Shown: positions 9,559 to 18,912, counted from the stretch's first letter. The stretch: DNA of 64,000 bases from Rhizobium lentis (GCF_014200175.1 NZ_JACHBD010000002.1:372001-436000); one strand, 5' to 3'. The notes: generated by a model not told the origin, from the sequence alone. Translations and numbers: made by a program.

Positions 9559-10518
9559 TTAGCCCACCTTGATCCGCGGATCGACCAGCGCATAGGCTAG
9601 ATCGGTCAGAAGGTTGACGGCGATGACGCATGCGCCGATCACGAGCGTCGAACCCATGATAACAGGATAGTCGCGGCCTTCCACCGCATCGACCATCAGC
9701 AGGCCCATGCCGGGCCAGTTGAAGACGCTTTCGATGAAGATCGCCCCGCCGATCGCAAGGCCGATGGTCGAGCCGATCAGTGTGATGACGGGCAGCAGCG
9801 CATTGCGCAGCGCATGCTTGGCAATGACCCAGAATTCGAAAACGCCCTTGGCGCGCGCGGTGCGCACATAGTCCTGGTTCAGTACCTCGAGCATGGAAGC
9901 GCGCATGTAGCGCATGATCAGCGCTGTCTGCGCCACGGCCAGAAGTGTCGCGGGCAGGATGAGGTGATGGAGGAGGTCGGCGACGGAAAATTCCCGGCCG
10001 GGCGTCAGCATGCCGCCGGAGGGCATCCAGCGGAAATAGACCGAAAACAGATAAAGGCCCACCAGAGCGCTGAGGAAGGGCGGGCTGGAGATGCCAGTGA
10101 CTGCGAAGACCGACAAGGACAGGTCGGCGATGGAGTTGCGGCGAACCGCGCTGACGATGCCGGTCGCGATGCCGGCGATAATCGCGATCGCGATCGCCGT
10201 TCCCATCAAGAGGACCGTCGGGCCGACACGCGAGAGCACGAGACCGAGCACCGGCTGGTCGGGCCGTTTGATCGAATAACCGAGATTTCCCGTCAGCGCT
10301 TGCCCCAGCCAAGCGACGTACTGCACCGGCAGCGGCTGATCGAGGCCGAGTGTGATGCGCAGTTCCGCAAGATCCGACGATGACATCGGTACATTGGGAT
10401 CGATATAGGCGTCGATCGGATCGCCGGGGGTCAGGCGCAGCATGACGAAGATCAGCACACTCAAGGCAAGCAGCATGCCCACGCCGATCAGCAGGCGCCG
10501 GAGACTGTATCTCAGCAT
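9559..10518 (-). CDS. ABC transporter permease (DppB/OppB-like)
   Basis: 319 residues. Standard DppB architecture: first helix with the family hallmark ([18 protein letters not shown]), a periplasmic region, then five helices including an EAA motif ([14 protein letters not shown]). Inner-membrane half-channel of the peptide-type importer. The 73-base gap to the upstream binding-protein gene contains a stem-loop (CCTGT at 10531-10535 with ACAGG at 10544-10548), which may raise the level of the binding protein over the permeases, as is common in such operons (inference). Confidence 0.88.
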   Translation of the reverse strand: MLRYSLRRLLIGVGMLLALSVLIFVMLRLTPGDPIDAYIDPNVPMSSSDLAELRITLGLDQPLPVQYVAWLGQALTGNLGYSIKRPDQPVLGLVLSRVGPTVLLMGTAIAIAIIAGIATGIVSAVRRNSIADLSLSVFAVTGISSPPFLSALVGLYLFSVYFRWMPSGGMLTPGREFSVADLLHHLILPATLLAVAQTALIMRYMRASMLEVLNQDYVRTARAKGVFEFWVIAKHALRNALLPVITLIGSTIGLAIGGAIFIESVFNWPGMGLLMVDAVEGRDYPVIMGSTLVIGACVIAVNLLTDLAYALVDPRIKVG

Positions 10519-10591
10519 GAAAAACCCGTTCCTGTGCGGGCGGACAGGTTCGCCACCTAGCCGCCCTTTGCTTATCAGGATGCGCTACGCC

Positions 10592-12178
10592 CTATTCGGC
10601 GATCGCCCATTTTTCCGGATGCGCCCGGTAAGGGCCGCCGCCGGGGGCAGGCGTCCAGACGAAGTCCTTCAGTTTGGCAGAGGCGACGCCATAACGTTTC
10701 GCCACCCAGAGCGGACCCCAGGGCAGTTCCTTGTTCATCACCTTGCAGACCTCCTCGTAGCGGGCCTCGCGCTTTGCGGCATCCGTCTCGCCAAGCGCCG
10801 CATCGAGAGCGGCGGTCAGCACCGGCATGCGCACGCGGGCGACGTTCGGGCCGGCCGGCGGGATCTGCTTCTCGTTAAGGCCGACATTGATGCTGCCCGG
10901 GTCAGGGCCGTTTTGCAGGCCGGCATAAACCATCTGGAACTGTGCGACGTCGGGCGTCGGGTTGAGCACGATGCTGTTATAGGTCGGGGTGTCGACGGCG
11001 CGCGGCGTGACGTTGATGCCGACCTGGGCGAGCATTGCCTGGACCGCAGCCATGACATTGGCGGCAAGTGGCGTCGTGTAATAGGTCAGAAGCGTTATCG
11101 GCTTGTCGCCGTTGATCTGATCCCAGCCGGCTTCCTTCAGCAACTGCTTGGCCTTTTCCGGGTCGTAGGCATAGGTTTCGATGCCCTTCGGCACCACCTG
11201 GTCGGCGATATAGGCGCAGTTTGCCGGTTTGGCGGCGCCGCCGTACAGGCTCTGGATGATCGCGTCGCGATTGACCGCATACATCACCGCCTGACGCACC
11301 CGGACATCCTTCCAGATCGGTGAATCATGGTTGAAGCCGAGATAGTTGACGACGAAGGAGTTGCCTTCGATCACGCGGAAATTCTTGTTGTTGTCGAAGG
11401 CCTTCAGGTCGTTCGAATCGACATAGGTGAACTCGATCTCGCCGGCGCGCAGTGCGGCAATCGCCGCAGCCGGATTGGCGAAATAGCGGTTGATGATCTT
11501 TTCCAGCGTCGGCTTGCCGCCCCGGTAGTCGGTGTTGGCGGCAAGTTCGACATATTGATCGGTGACGTATTTGGTGAACTTGAACGGCCCGGTGCCGATC
11601 GGCGCGGTGGACCACCATGTATTCTTGGCGAGCTGGTCCGCCGGGATCTGTGACAGCGCGTGCTCCGGCAGCATCATCACCTTCGTCAGCGTGTCCATCA
11701 GGCTTGCCGACGGAGCCGACAGTTTGATGACCAGCGTCTTGTCGTCCTTGGCTTCGGCCGAGGAAACGGCGTTCAGGCGAGCCGCGAGAACCGAGCCGGT
11801 CTTGGCGTTCTTGGCAAGCTCGATGGTGAATTTCGCGTCCTTTGCGGTGAAGGGTTTGCCGTCATGCCATTTCGCATCGGCGAGCTTGAACGTGTAGGTC
11901 ATCTGATCGGGACTGACCTCATAGGACGAGGCGAGCTGGCCGACGACTTTCTCGAGCTTCTCGTCATAGGTCACCAGCGGCTCGAAATAGACGCTGAGCC
12001 AGGTGAAGCCGCCGGTCGCGGCGAGCGGGTTGAAATTGCCCTGGAAACCGCCCGGCCCGACATCGAAGCCGCCCGACAGCGTGGCGGCCTGCGCCGGGCT
12101 GGTGAAGGCCGGAATGGTGGTCGTCGCCATCATCGCAGCCAGCGCGACGGCGGATGATAATCTGAACAGTCCTTTCAT
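10592..12178 (-). CDS. Periplasmic solute-binding protein, peptide-type (SBP_bac_5)
   Basis: 528 residues, family-typical size. The signal peptide is clear (basic start, AVALAAMMATTT core, cut after SPAQA). The mature protein has the SBP_bac_5 hallmarks: YEVSPDQMTYTFKLADAKWHDGKPFTAKD, a hinge with GTGPFKF, and DVRVRQAVMYAVNRD. The start at 12178 overlaps the stop of the GntR gene (ATGA) and has GGAGG upstream. Captures the substrate in the periplasm. Members bind peptides, opines, sugars or amino-acid derivatives; which one cannot be read here. Confidence 0.9.
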   Translation of the reverse strand: MKGLFRLSSAVALAAMMATTTIPAFTSPAQAATLSGGFDVGPGGFQGNFNPLAATGGFTWLSVYFEPLVTYDEKLEKVVGQLASSYEVSPDQMTYTFKLADAKWHDGKPFTAKDAKFTIELAKNAKTGSVLAARLNAVSSAEAKDDKTLVIKLSAPSASLMDTLTKVMMLPEHALSQIPADQLAKNTWWSTAPIGTGPFKFTKYVTDQYVELAANTDYRGGKPTLEKIINRYFANPAAAIAALRAGEIEFTYVDSNDLKAFDNNKNFRVIEGNSFVVNYLGFNHDSPIWKDVRVRQAVMYAVNRDAIIQSLYGGAAKPANCAYIADQVVPKGIETYAYDPEKAKQLLKEAGWDQINGDKPITLLTYYTTPLAANVMAAVQAMLAQVGINVTPRAVDTPTYNSIVLNPTPDVAQFQMVYAGLQNGPDPGSINVGLNEKQIPPAGPNVARVRMPVLTAALDAALGETDAAKREARYEEVCKVMNKELPWGPLWVAKRYGVASAKLKDFVWTPAPGGGPYRAHPEKWAIAE

Positions 12179-12906
12179 TGTGCTCCTCCCACATTGGCAC
12201 TTTTCTTATTGGCGGCGATCACTCGGGAAATGCCGTCATAGTGGCGGTCCAGGCGTTTCTGCGCTTGCGCGACGTCCTTCGCCTCGATGGCATCGACGAT
12301 CGCCACGTGATCCCTCCAGGTCGCGACGGGATCGACATTCTCGAGATTTACGAAATCCGAGGCCTTGTAGAAGGCGAGCCAGAACACATCGATCAGCCGG
12401 GCAAGGGTTTCGTTGTTCTGGCAGCGGAACAGCAGGGTATGAAAAAGCTGGTCTTCGTCGGCAAAGGATTGACCGCGCTCGGCATGGACCCGCATGCGGT
12501 CCACCGTGGCGCGCAGCTCGGCGATATCGTCGTCGCCGATCATCTCGACCGTCTTGCCGATCAGGCCGACTTCGAGGGTCCGGCGGATCTCGATCACTTC
12601 CTCGATCTGGCGCAAGGCGCCGCCGAGGCCATAGGCGAGATTGTCGAGCAGCGGTTCGAATGAGAAGGCTTTTACGAAGATGCCGATGCCGCGGCGCGAT
12701 TCCAGTACCCCCAGCGATTCCAGTGCTTTGATGCCCTCACGCAGCGAATTGCGGCTGACGCCGAGCTGGTTCGCCAGGTGGGATTCGGCCGGAAGCATCG
12801 TGCCGGGCTTCAATCCGTTGTCGCTGATATAGGCCCGCAGGCTTTCCTGCACGGACACGTGGAGAAGAGGCGCGCGGGCGAGGGGCTTCATGGATTTCAG
12901 CGACAT
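12175..12906 (-). CDS. GntR family regulator, FadR/FCD subfamily
   Basis: 243 residues. Winged helix at about 15-75 (LPAESHLANQLGVSRNSLREGIKALESLG), then an all-helical FCD effector domain with metal-type histidines (DQLFHTLLF, RHYDGISR). The start at 12906 matches the family N-terminus; the frame stays open upstream to 13041 without support. First gene of the transporter operon and coupled to it by a 4-base overlap, so it should control its own operon through the paired palindromes at 12945-12974. FCD domains usually bind small carboxylic acids, which fits an operon with two keto-acid aldolases. Confidence 0.88.
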   Translation of the reverse strand: MSLKSMKPLARAPLLHVSVQESLRAYISDNGLKPGTMLPAESHLANQLGVSRNSLREGIKALESLGVLESRRGIGIFVKAFSFEPLLDNLAYGLGGALRQIEEVIEIRRTLEVGLIGKTVEMIGDDDIAELRATVDRMRVHAERGQSFADEDQLFHTLLFRCQNNETLARLIDVFWLAFYKASDFVNLENVDPVATWRDHVAIVDAIEAKDVAQAQKRLDRHYDGISRVIAANKKSANVGGAQ

Positions 12907-12944
12907 GCCGTTCTCATTCGGTCTGCGGAAGGTAGTCCAAACAT

Positions 12945-12974
12945 ATCCACTTGTAGGATATCCGTCAAATGGAT
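12945..12974. promoter_or_regulatory. Two abutting ATCC-N7-GGAT palindromes, likely GntR operators
   Basis: 12945-12959 is ATCC-ACTTGTA-GGAT and 12960-12974 is ATCC-GTCAAAT-GGAT. The two 15-mers touch end to end, 39 bases before the GntR start. The first extends to ATATCC...GGATAT (12943-12961). Position and symmetry suggest autoregulation of the importer operon; the binder is inferred. Confidence 0.6.
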
Positions 12975-13086
12975 TTACAGATCCGTCGGTGACCGCTTTG
13001 AGATCGCATGACGGCTTGCGAAGTGAAGCGGGCGCCGTCAAACTCCTGCCACATGCCCTGCATTAATTCGGCGCGACTGCGTATTT

Positions 13087-13108
13087 CTTAAATCGGAATT
13101 GATTTAAG
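13087..13108. repeat. Palindrome, probable rhizobial intergenic repeat module
   Basis: Perfect 8-base arms CTTAAATC and GATTTAAG around GGAATT. It is followed by an ATGCAGCAG segment, a combination I associate with scattered intergenic repeats of Rhizobium. No second copy lies in this window, so the repeat status rests on recollection. It sits in the 13042-13202 gap between the divergent GntR operon and the beta-helix gene. Confidence 0.4.
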
Positions 13109-13202
13109 GATAAGCCATGCAGCAGCTCAATGCGTTACCGCATCCCTGGCGCCTCTGAAAAGAGGTGCGTGTTGCCCAAGTAACCGAGCCGATGGAGATC
13201 CG

Positions 13203-14348
13203 ATGCCCGCAATCCTGCGAAAGAAATCTCATGGCGTCTCCACGCGGGAGCAGGTCATCGATGGCGCGGAGGATATCGGCGTCGCCTATCAGGTGTTTTC
13301 CGATACGGTGGTCGAAGACGTCGTCGTCAAGAACTCTCCGCGCGGCTTCAAGTTTCACAATGGCAAGAACCTTGTCGTCAGGCGCTGCGAAACGGAGAAC
13401 GTCAGGGGCGACGGGATCTATCTGACCAAGACGTCGAACGTGCTTCTTGAGAACAACCGGATGGGAGAAGCACCGGGCGAGGGCGCCGATTGTTGTCAGT
13501 TCGCCTATCAAAACAGCGACGACAACATCAGTTCCGATATCGTGGTCCGCGGTAACCTCTTCCTGCAGTCGCCGACAAGCACGTCGAACAAGGGCGCGCT
13601 GGTCTGTGATAAAACCCGGAGATACCGCGTCGAGTACAACTTCATCGGCGGCAAGAATTTCTCCTTTTCGTCGATCGGCGACGATGCCGTGGTGCGCAGC
13701 AACATCATGCGCGACGGCAGAATGAACGACTATTCCTTCGGCTACGGCATCGGCGACAAGGCCGATCATGCCGGCCATCACCTCTACGACAACTGGATCG
13801 AGAACAACAATCGCGGCATCAGCCTGAGCGGCTTTTCCGACCAGGAGCGGGCATTTCGTAAGGATATCGATATCCATGACAACGTCATCAGCGGATGCGA
13901 CATCGCCTTCTTCGCCAATCGTCCGTGGTCGGGCAGCCTCCGGCGCAACATATTTATGCGGTGCCGGCAGGACATCCTTTTGAAAGGAACGGGCGAAGCC
14001 ACCGCCGGTCAGATCGATGGCAATTATCACAATGACGGCAGCTTCCTGAACATTACGCCGCCGCCGCTTCGCTTCAACGCGGACGGCAAGGCATCCGTCG
14101 CCTCAGGGGAATGGACATCCGAACCCGATGAAATCGTCATCCAGTGGCGCGACAAGGGCGTGGATATCCCCGGCGCCAACCGGCCTTCCATTGCCGTCGA
14201 GCCCGGCATGGAATTGTCTTGCGTGCTGCTGGCCCGCAAGGGCCGCAATTGGATGCTGGCGATTGCCGAGACCGCCTATGACGATTTCACGCCGCGCGCA
14301 TGGCAGGAAAAAAAGCTGCCGTGGCAGAAGCGGTATCTCACGATCTGA
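13203..14348 (+). CDS. Right-handed parallel beta-helix protein
   Basis: 381 residues. Most of the chain (about 25-270) is a ladder of short beta-rungs with asparagine/valine spacing typical of pectate-lyase-like folds (VVEDVVVKNS, LVVRRCETENV, VLLENNRM, DIVVRGNLFLQS, HDNVISGCDIAFFANRPW). No signal peptide is visible, which is odd for a polysaccharide lyase. The C-terminal 80 residues resemble an appended small domain. The ATG at 13203 has GGAG at 6 bases. A carbohydrate-active role is possible but catalytic residues cannot be assigned. Confidence 0.7.
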   Translation: MPAILRKKSHGVSTREQVIDGAEDIGVAYQVFSDTVVEDVVVKNSPRGFKFHNGKNLVVRRCETENVRGDGIYLTKTSNVLLENNRMGEAPGEGADCCQFAYQNSDDNISSDIVVRGNLFLQSPTSTSNKGALVCDKTRRYRVEYNFIGGKNFSFSSIGDDAVVRSNIMRDGRMNDYSFGYGIGDKADHAGHHLYDNWIENNNRGISLSGFSDQERAFRKDIDIHDNVISGCDIAFFANRPWSGSLRRNIFMRCRQDILLKGTGEATAGQIDGNYHNDGSFLNITPPPLRFNADGKASVASGEWTSEPDEIVIQWRDKGVDIPGANRPSIAVEPGMELSCVLLARKGRNWMLAIAETAYDDFTPRAWQEKKLPWQKRYLTI

Positions 14349-14426
14349 GCATGCCCGGGCCCGGAACCAAAGACCGGCTTTGCCGTTGATTGCCATGCCC
14401 CACCGTATCGGGGAAACGGGACAGCC

Positions 14427-15227
14427 ATGGCACGCCAGACATTCTGGAAAGGTTATCTCAAGCTCTCGCTTGTCACCGCCGCCGTCTCGCTGACGCCGGC
14501 GACGACCGAGAGCAACAAGGTGCGTTTCCACGTCCTCAATCGCCAGACGAAAAACCGTGTCGAAAGCCGCTATGTCGACAGCGTGACCCACAAGCCGGTG
14601 GCCGACAGGGATCAGGTGAAAGGTTATCCGCGGGGCGAGGACGACTATGTCCTTCTCGAAGACGAAGAGATCGAGGAGGTCGGGCTGGAAAGCACCCGCA
14701 CCATCGATATCGACAGTTTCGTGCCGCGCGGCTCGATCGACTGGATCTGGTATGACAAGCCGCATTTCCTGGCACCCGAGGACAAGGTCGGCGTGGAAGC
14801 CTTCTGCGTCATTCGCGAGGCGATGAAGGCGAACGACGTCGTCGGTATTGCCCGTCTGGTTCTCTATCGTCGCGAGCGCGCCGTGCTGCTGGAGCCGCAA
14901 GGCAAGGGCATCATCCTCTGGACCCTGCGTTATGGCGACGAGGTGCGCGAACCCCTGGCCAAAATCGACGACAAGGCAAAGGTCGACAGCAAGCTTTTGA
15001 CGCTGATGAAACAGCTGGTGAAGGAAGAGACGAAGGACTGGAGCCCGACCATGGTGCAGGATCCGATCCAGAAGCGCCTGAAATCGATGATCCGCGGCAA
15101 AAAGAAGAGCTTGAAGCAGGCCGCGCCCGCCAAAAAGCCGCCACCGGTGAAATCGACAGGCAACGTCATCAACATCATGGATGCGCTGAAGAAGAGCTTG
15201 GCGGAAGGCAACAGGAAGCCGCGATAA
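14427..15227 (+). CDS. ku: Ku-family DNA end-binding protein
   Basis: 266 residues, normal bacterial Ku length. The N-terminus MARQTFWKGYLKLSLV and the Ku core (KVRFHVLNRQTKNRV, YPRGEDDYVLLEDEEIE, FLAPEDK) are diagnostic, with a basic tail (KKKSLKQAAPAKKPPP). Bacterial Ku binds broken DNA ends as a ring and recruits LigD for non-homologous end joining. It is convergent with ligD (3-base gap) and is a different paralogue from the Ku at 17740-18594. Rhizobia often carry several ku genes, and some may act as heterodimers. Confidence 0.93.
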   Translation: MARQTFWKGYLKLSLVTAAVSLTPATTESNKVRFHVLNRQTKNRVESRYVDSVTHKPVADRDQVKGYPRGEDDYVLLEDEEIEEVGLESTRTIDIDSFVPRGSIDWIWYDKPHFLAPEDKVGVEAFCVIREAMKANDVVGIARLVLYRRERAVLLEPQGKGIILWTLRYGDEVREPLAKIDDKAKVDSKLLTLMKQLVKEETKDWSPTMVQDPIQKRLKSMIRGKKKSLKQAAPAKKPPPVKSTGNVINIMDALKKSLAEGNRKPR

Positions 15228-15230
15228 TTC

Positions 15231-17738
15231 CTATCGCTTCTTTTCCAACGGTTTCGCCGCCGCGAAAAATCCATCCCAGGGATCTCCGGGCAAGGCGTCG
15301 AGCCGCGTCGGCGTATTGTCGACGGTAAAATAGGCCGGCCCGATGTCGGCGGTGAGTTCACTCCATTCCAGCGGCATGGAGACTGCCGTACCCGGTCTTG
15401 CCCGCGTCGAATAGGCCGCAACCGCCGTATTGCCGCGGCCGTTGCGCAGATAATCGATGAAGATCCTCCCCTTGCGCTTCGCCTTCGTCGCCGTCGCCAG
15501 ATAACGGTCGGGATTGTCGGCCGACATGCTGTCGGCCAGCCGTTTGGCAAATGCCTTTACCTGCACCCAGCCGGCTTTCGGCGTGAGCGGCGTCACCACA
15601 TGCAGGCCCTTGCCGCCTGACGTCTTGACGAAGGCGGCGAGACCTTCGGCTTCCAGCCGTGCCTTCAATTCGTAAGCGGCGGCTATCACATCTTCCCACG
15701 CCACCTCTTCGCCGGGATCGAGGTCCATGGTGATCATGTCGGGCTTTTCCCAATTGTCGGTCGTCGTGCCCCACGGGTGGATTTCTAGCACGGCCGACTG
15801 CACCAGTGCCACGACACCGTCGAAATCGGTGATCCGCAGCAGCTTTTCACCCTGCTTGTCCTTCGGATCGATGATCTGATCGATATGCGGGTTCATGCCC
15901 TTCCAGGCGTGTTTCTGAAAAAATCGCTGACGGCCCTTGATCCCGTCCGGCAGACGCAAGAGCGCCAATGGGCGGTTGACGACATAAGGCGCCATGAAGC
16001 GCCAGACCTGGGCATAATAATCCGCCAGCCCCTCCTTGGTAACACCCTCGTCCGGCCAGTAGATGCGGTCGGGGTGGGTGAGCGTCACAGCGGCTTTCGG
16101 CAGTGGGCGGGCTGCGGTCTGTTCTGTCTCGCGCGTGACCTCTTTGGCGAGCTTGTCCTCGCGCAGTCCGCGGAAGGCTGCATGACGCAGATTGCCGTCG
16201 GCCGACCAGGCGCGGAACTCGACTTCGCCGACGAGCTGCGGCTTGACATAGATCAGCCCACGCCGCTCCTCGGCGGTGAGCTTGTCGTCGAATGAGTTCT
16301 CATTCTGCGCAAGGCGTGACAGTTTCTCATAGAGCATCTGCGCGGTTGCCACCGTATAGCCGGTGCCGACCCGCCCGACATGCTTGAGCTCGCCACCCTG
16401 GTAGTAACCCATTGCCAGTGAGCCGATCGCATTCTCCATCGATGTCGACGGCACAAAGCCGCCGATAACGAATTCCTGCCGCTGCGAACACTTCGATTTG
16501 ATCCAATCGCCGTTGCGTCCCGAGGTGTATTTACTGTCGCGCAGCTTGGAGATCACGCCTTCGAGGCTGAGCCGACAGGCATGATCGAGCACCAGGCCGC
16601 CGCGTTCGTTGAAATGCGCGCTGTAACGCAGCCTGTCATTATCGGCAGGCAGCAGGCTTTCCAGCAGATGCTTGCGATCAATGAGCGTGGCATCAACCAG
16701 TTTGTGACCGTCGAGATGGAGGAGATCGAAAGCATAGAAGACGAAGCGGTCGTTGCGACCCTCGCTCAGATCGCGCTGGAGCGCTGAGAAATCCGAAGCA
16801 CCGCTATCGCGCTCGACGACAATTTCGCCATCGATCACCGCCGACTGCACCGCCAGGGCGGCAAAGGCGTCAAGCACATCCTTGCCGAATTTTGCCGTCC
16901 AGTCGAGGCCGCTGCGGGTCAACATACGGACCTTGCCGTCTTCCACCCTGACCTGCAGCCGATAGCCGTCGAACTTGATCTCGTGGATCCAGCGATCGCC
17001 CGCCGGCGGCTTCGGTTTCAGCTTGGCGAGCGCCGGTTCGATGAAGTCGGGCATTACGCCCCTGCGCGCGCCTTCAGGCCATTCGCGGTCGCGAGATACT
17101 GACGGCTTCGGCTTTTGTGCCGGCTTCCTGGCGGCAACCGCCTTGCCGTTTCCGGATTTGGACTTCCAGGTCGCATCGGGGTTCTCCGCCACCTCCTCGA
17201 GTTGCCGACCGGTCTTGGCCGATTCAGGCCGTTCCTCGAGAATGTCGCCGTCATGGCGCGCCTCGGCGTCATCCCCCTTGATCAGCAGCCAGTTTTCGCG
17301 CTTCTCGCCGGGCCGGCCGTGCATGCGCACGAGATGCCAGCGTCCCTTCAGCTTCTCGCCGTCGAGCTCGAATTCCAGATGGCCTTTCCGGTAGGCCTTG
17401 TGAACGTCGCCGAGCGGCGTCCAAGTGCCGCGGTCCCAGACGATGACGGTGCCGCCGCCATACTGCCCTTTCGGTATGATACCTTCAAAATCGCCATAGG
17501 ACAGGGGGTGGTCTTCGACATGCACGGCCAGGCGCTTCTCCTCCGGGTTGAGGCTCGGCCCCTTCGTCACCGCCCAGCTCTTGAGCACCCCATCCATTTC
17601 GAGCCGGAAGTCATAATGCAGCCTTGTCGCATCATGCTTCTGGATGACGAAACTGTTGCCTGTGCTGCGGCCCTTGCGCCCGCGGGGCTCCGGGGTGAGT
17701 TTGAAATTGCGCTTCGCCTGATAGGTCTCGAGTGCCAT
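15231..17738 (-). CDS. ligD: Multifunctional DNA ligase D
   Basis: 835 residues in the order phosphoesterase - ligase - polymerase. Phosphoesterase about 25-160 (KHDATRLHYDFRLE, HVEDHPLSYGDFEG). ATP-dependent ligase about 230-520 with the adenylation lysine at 255 in KFDGYR and the GLDWT/DGEIV motifs. Primase-like polymerase about 550-810 (TMDLDPGE, KTSGGKGLHVVTPL). All three activities are used in end joining: trimming 3' ends, filling gaps, sealing. The start is 1 base after the stop of ku at 17740, so ku-ligD is an operon. Confidence 0.95.
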   Translation of the reverse strand: MALETYQAKRNFKLTPEPRGRKGRSTGNSFVIQKHDATRLHYDFRLEMDGVLKSWAVTKGPSLNPEEKRLAVHVEDHPLSYGDFEGIIPKGQYGGGTVIVWDRGTWTPLGDVHKAYRKGHLEFELDGEKLKGRWHLVRMHGRPGEKRENWLLIKGDDAEARHDGDILEERPESAKTGRQLEEVAENPDATWKSKSGNGKAVAARKPAQKPKPSVSRDREWPEGARRGVMPDFIEPALAKLKPKPPAGDRWIHEIKFDGYRLQVRVEDGKVRMLTRSGLDWTAKFGKDVLDAFAALAVQSAVIDGEIVVERDSGASDFSALQRDLSEGRNDRFVFYAFDLLHLDGHKLVDATLIDRKHLLESLLPADNDRLRYSAHFNERGGLVLDHACRLSLEGVISKLRDSKYTSGRNGDWIKSKCSQRQEFVIGGFVPSTSMENAIGSLAMGYYQGGELKHVGRVGTGYTVATAQMLYEKLSRLAQNENSFDDKLTAEERRGLIYVKPQLVGEVEFRAWSADGNLRHAAFRGLREDKLAKEVTRETEQTAARPLPKAAVTLTHPDRIYWPDEGVTKEGLADYYAQVWRFMAPYVVNRPLALLRLPDGIKGRQRFFQKHAWKGMNPHIDQIIDPKDKQGEKLLRITDFDGVVALVQSAVLEIHPWGTTTDNWEKPDMITMDLDPGEEVAWEDVIAAAYELKARLEAEGLAAFVKTSGGKGLHVVTPLTPKAGWVQVKAFAKRLADSMSADNPDRYLATATKAKRKGRIFIDYLRNGRGNTAVAAYSTRARPGTAVSMPLEWSELTADIGPAYFTVDNTPTRLDALPGDPWDGFFAAAKPLEKKR

Positions 17739-17739
17739 C

Positions 17740-18594
17740 TCAGCCTGCCTTCTTCCCTTGGCTGTCGCTGCGCGCCGGCGCCTTCTTCGTTGCCGGCCTC
17801 TTCTTCCCCGCGCTCTTGCCGCTCAATTTCGCACTCTGGCGCAGCGCTTCCATCAGATCGACCACCTTGCGTTCCGGCTCCGGTTTCTTCTTCGGCGGCG
17901 CCCGGCCCTCGATCTTTGCCTTGACCAATTCGACGAGGGCAGCTTCGTAACGGTCCTCGTACTCACTCGGATCGAAGCTGCCATGTTTGGTTTCGATGAT
18001 ATGCCCGGCGAGCTCAAGCATTTCCTTGTCGAATTTGATATCGGGAATGTCCTTGAAGATGGTGTCGGCCGAGCGCACTTCATAATCGAAGTTCAGCATG
18101 GTCGCGAAGATGTGGGTGTCATGCGGCCGGATCAGCAGCGTTCGGTTGCGCCGGAAAAGCACGGCTTCGGCCAGCGCCGCCACCTTGGCGTCCCTCATGG
18201 CCCGGATGATCAGCGACAGCGCTTCTTCATCATGCTCATCGACGGGGGCGAGATAATAGGGACGGTCGAAATAGAGCTTGTCGATATCGTCATAGGCGAT
18301 GAAGGCCTTGACATCGAGCACCTTGTCGCTCTCCGGCATGATCCCGTCAATCTCGTCGCCTTCGATGACAATGTAATCACCGTTCTCCATCCGATAGCCC
18401 TTGACCTGGTCGTCGCGCTCCACCGGCTTGCCGGTCTCGCTGTCGACGAACTGCCGTTCGACGCGATGGCCGGTCCTGCGATTGATGATGTTGAACGAAA
18501 CGCGGTCGGAGGAGGAAACGGCGGTATAGAGCCCGACGGAGCAAGCAAGGTCGCCTACCTTCAGATGACCTTTCCAGCTTGCCCGCGCGGCCAT
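17740..18594 (-). CDS. ku: Ku-family DNA end-binding protein, second paralogue
   Basis: 284 residues. Diagnostic N-terminus (MAARASWKGHLKVGDLACSVGLYTA), Ku core (VSFNIINRRTGHRVERQFVD, GYRMENGDYIVIEGDEID) and a lysine/arginine-rich C-terminal tail (KKRPATKKAPARSD) that in bacterial Ku aids DNA binding. Immediately upstream of ligD on the same strand, so this is the ligD-linked Ku. It differs clearly from the paralogue at 14427-15227. Confidence 0.94.
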   Translation of the reverse strand: MAARASWKGHLKVGDLACSVGLYTAVSSSDRVSFNIINRRTGHRVERQFVDSETGKPVERDDQVKGYRMENGDYIVIEGDEIDGIMPESDKVLDVKAFIAYDDIDKLYFDRPYYLAPVDEHDEEALSLIIRAMRDAKVAALAEAVLFRRNRTLLIRPHDTHIFATMLNFDYEVRSADTIFKDIPDIKFDKEMLELAGHIIETKHGSFDPSEYEDRYEAALVELVKAKIEGRAPPKKKPEPERKVVDLMEALRQSAKLSGKSAGKKRPATKKAPARSDSQGKKAG

Positions 18595-18612
18595 TCCATC
18601 CTCCGTGACAAA

Positions 18613-18843
18613 TCAGAGCCGACCGCTGCTTTTGTCGGTTTCGAGCTCCTGGAATGCCCAGCCGCCGTCAGGTGAGGGGTAGGCGAGAAGTGCGTCGCCA
18701 TCGCCGATCTTCTGGCGCGACGCGGCGTCCTTGGCGCGGGCGATCGCTTCGTCAGCCGTCGCGTAGGTCTCCGACAGCGTGTCGCCGAGCTTGTAGGCCC
18801 AGCCATTGTCATGCGGGACGACCTGATAGGTGATATCGGCCAT
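18613..18843 (-). CDS. DUF2188-type small protein
   Basis: 76 residues. The start at 18843 has GAGGAG at 6-7 bases. The pattern YQVVPHDNGWAYKLGDTLSETYATADEAIARAKDAA, with two repeats of a basic-aromatic motif, matches DUF2188 proteins, which have no known function. It ends 18 bases before ku on the same strand, so it may be the first gene of a small DUF2188-ku-ligD operon. Confidence 0.65.
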   Translation of the reverse strand: MADITYQVVPHDNGWAYKLGDTLSETYATADEAIARAKDAASRQKIGDGDALLAYPSPDGGWAFQELETDKSSGRL

Positions 18844-18912
18844 TTCGGATCTCCTCTTCTTCGAACGCCTTTTACGCAAGTCGGGCCTCAGGACCGCTGC
18901 GCAGCTTGGGTT

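Noticed and set aside
13104..14030. 308-codon minus-strand frame opposite the beta-helix gene
   Set aside because: The sense frame has a good ribosome site and clear beta-rung pattern; the antisense product has no recognisable features.
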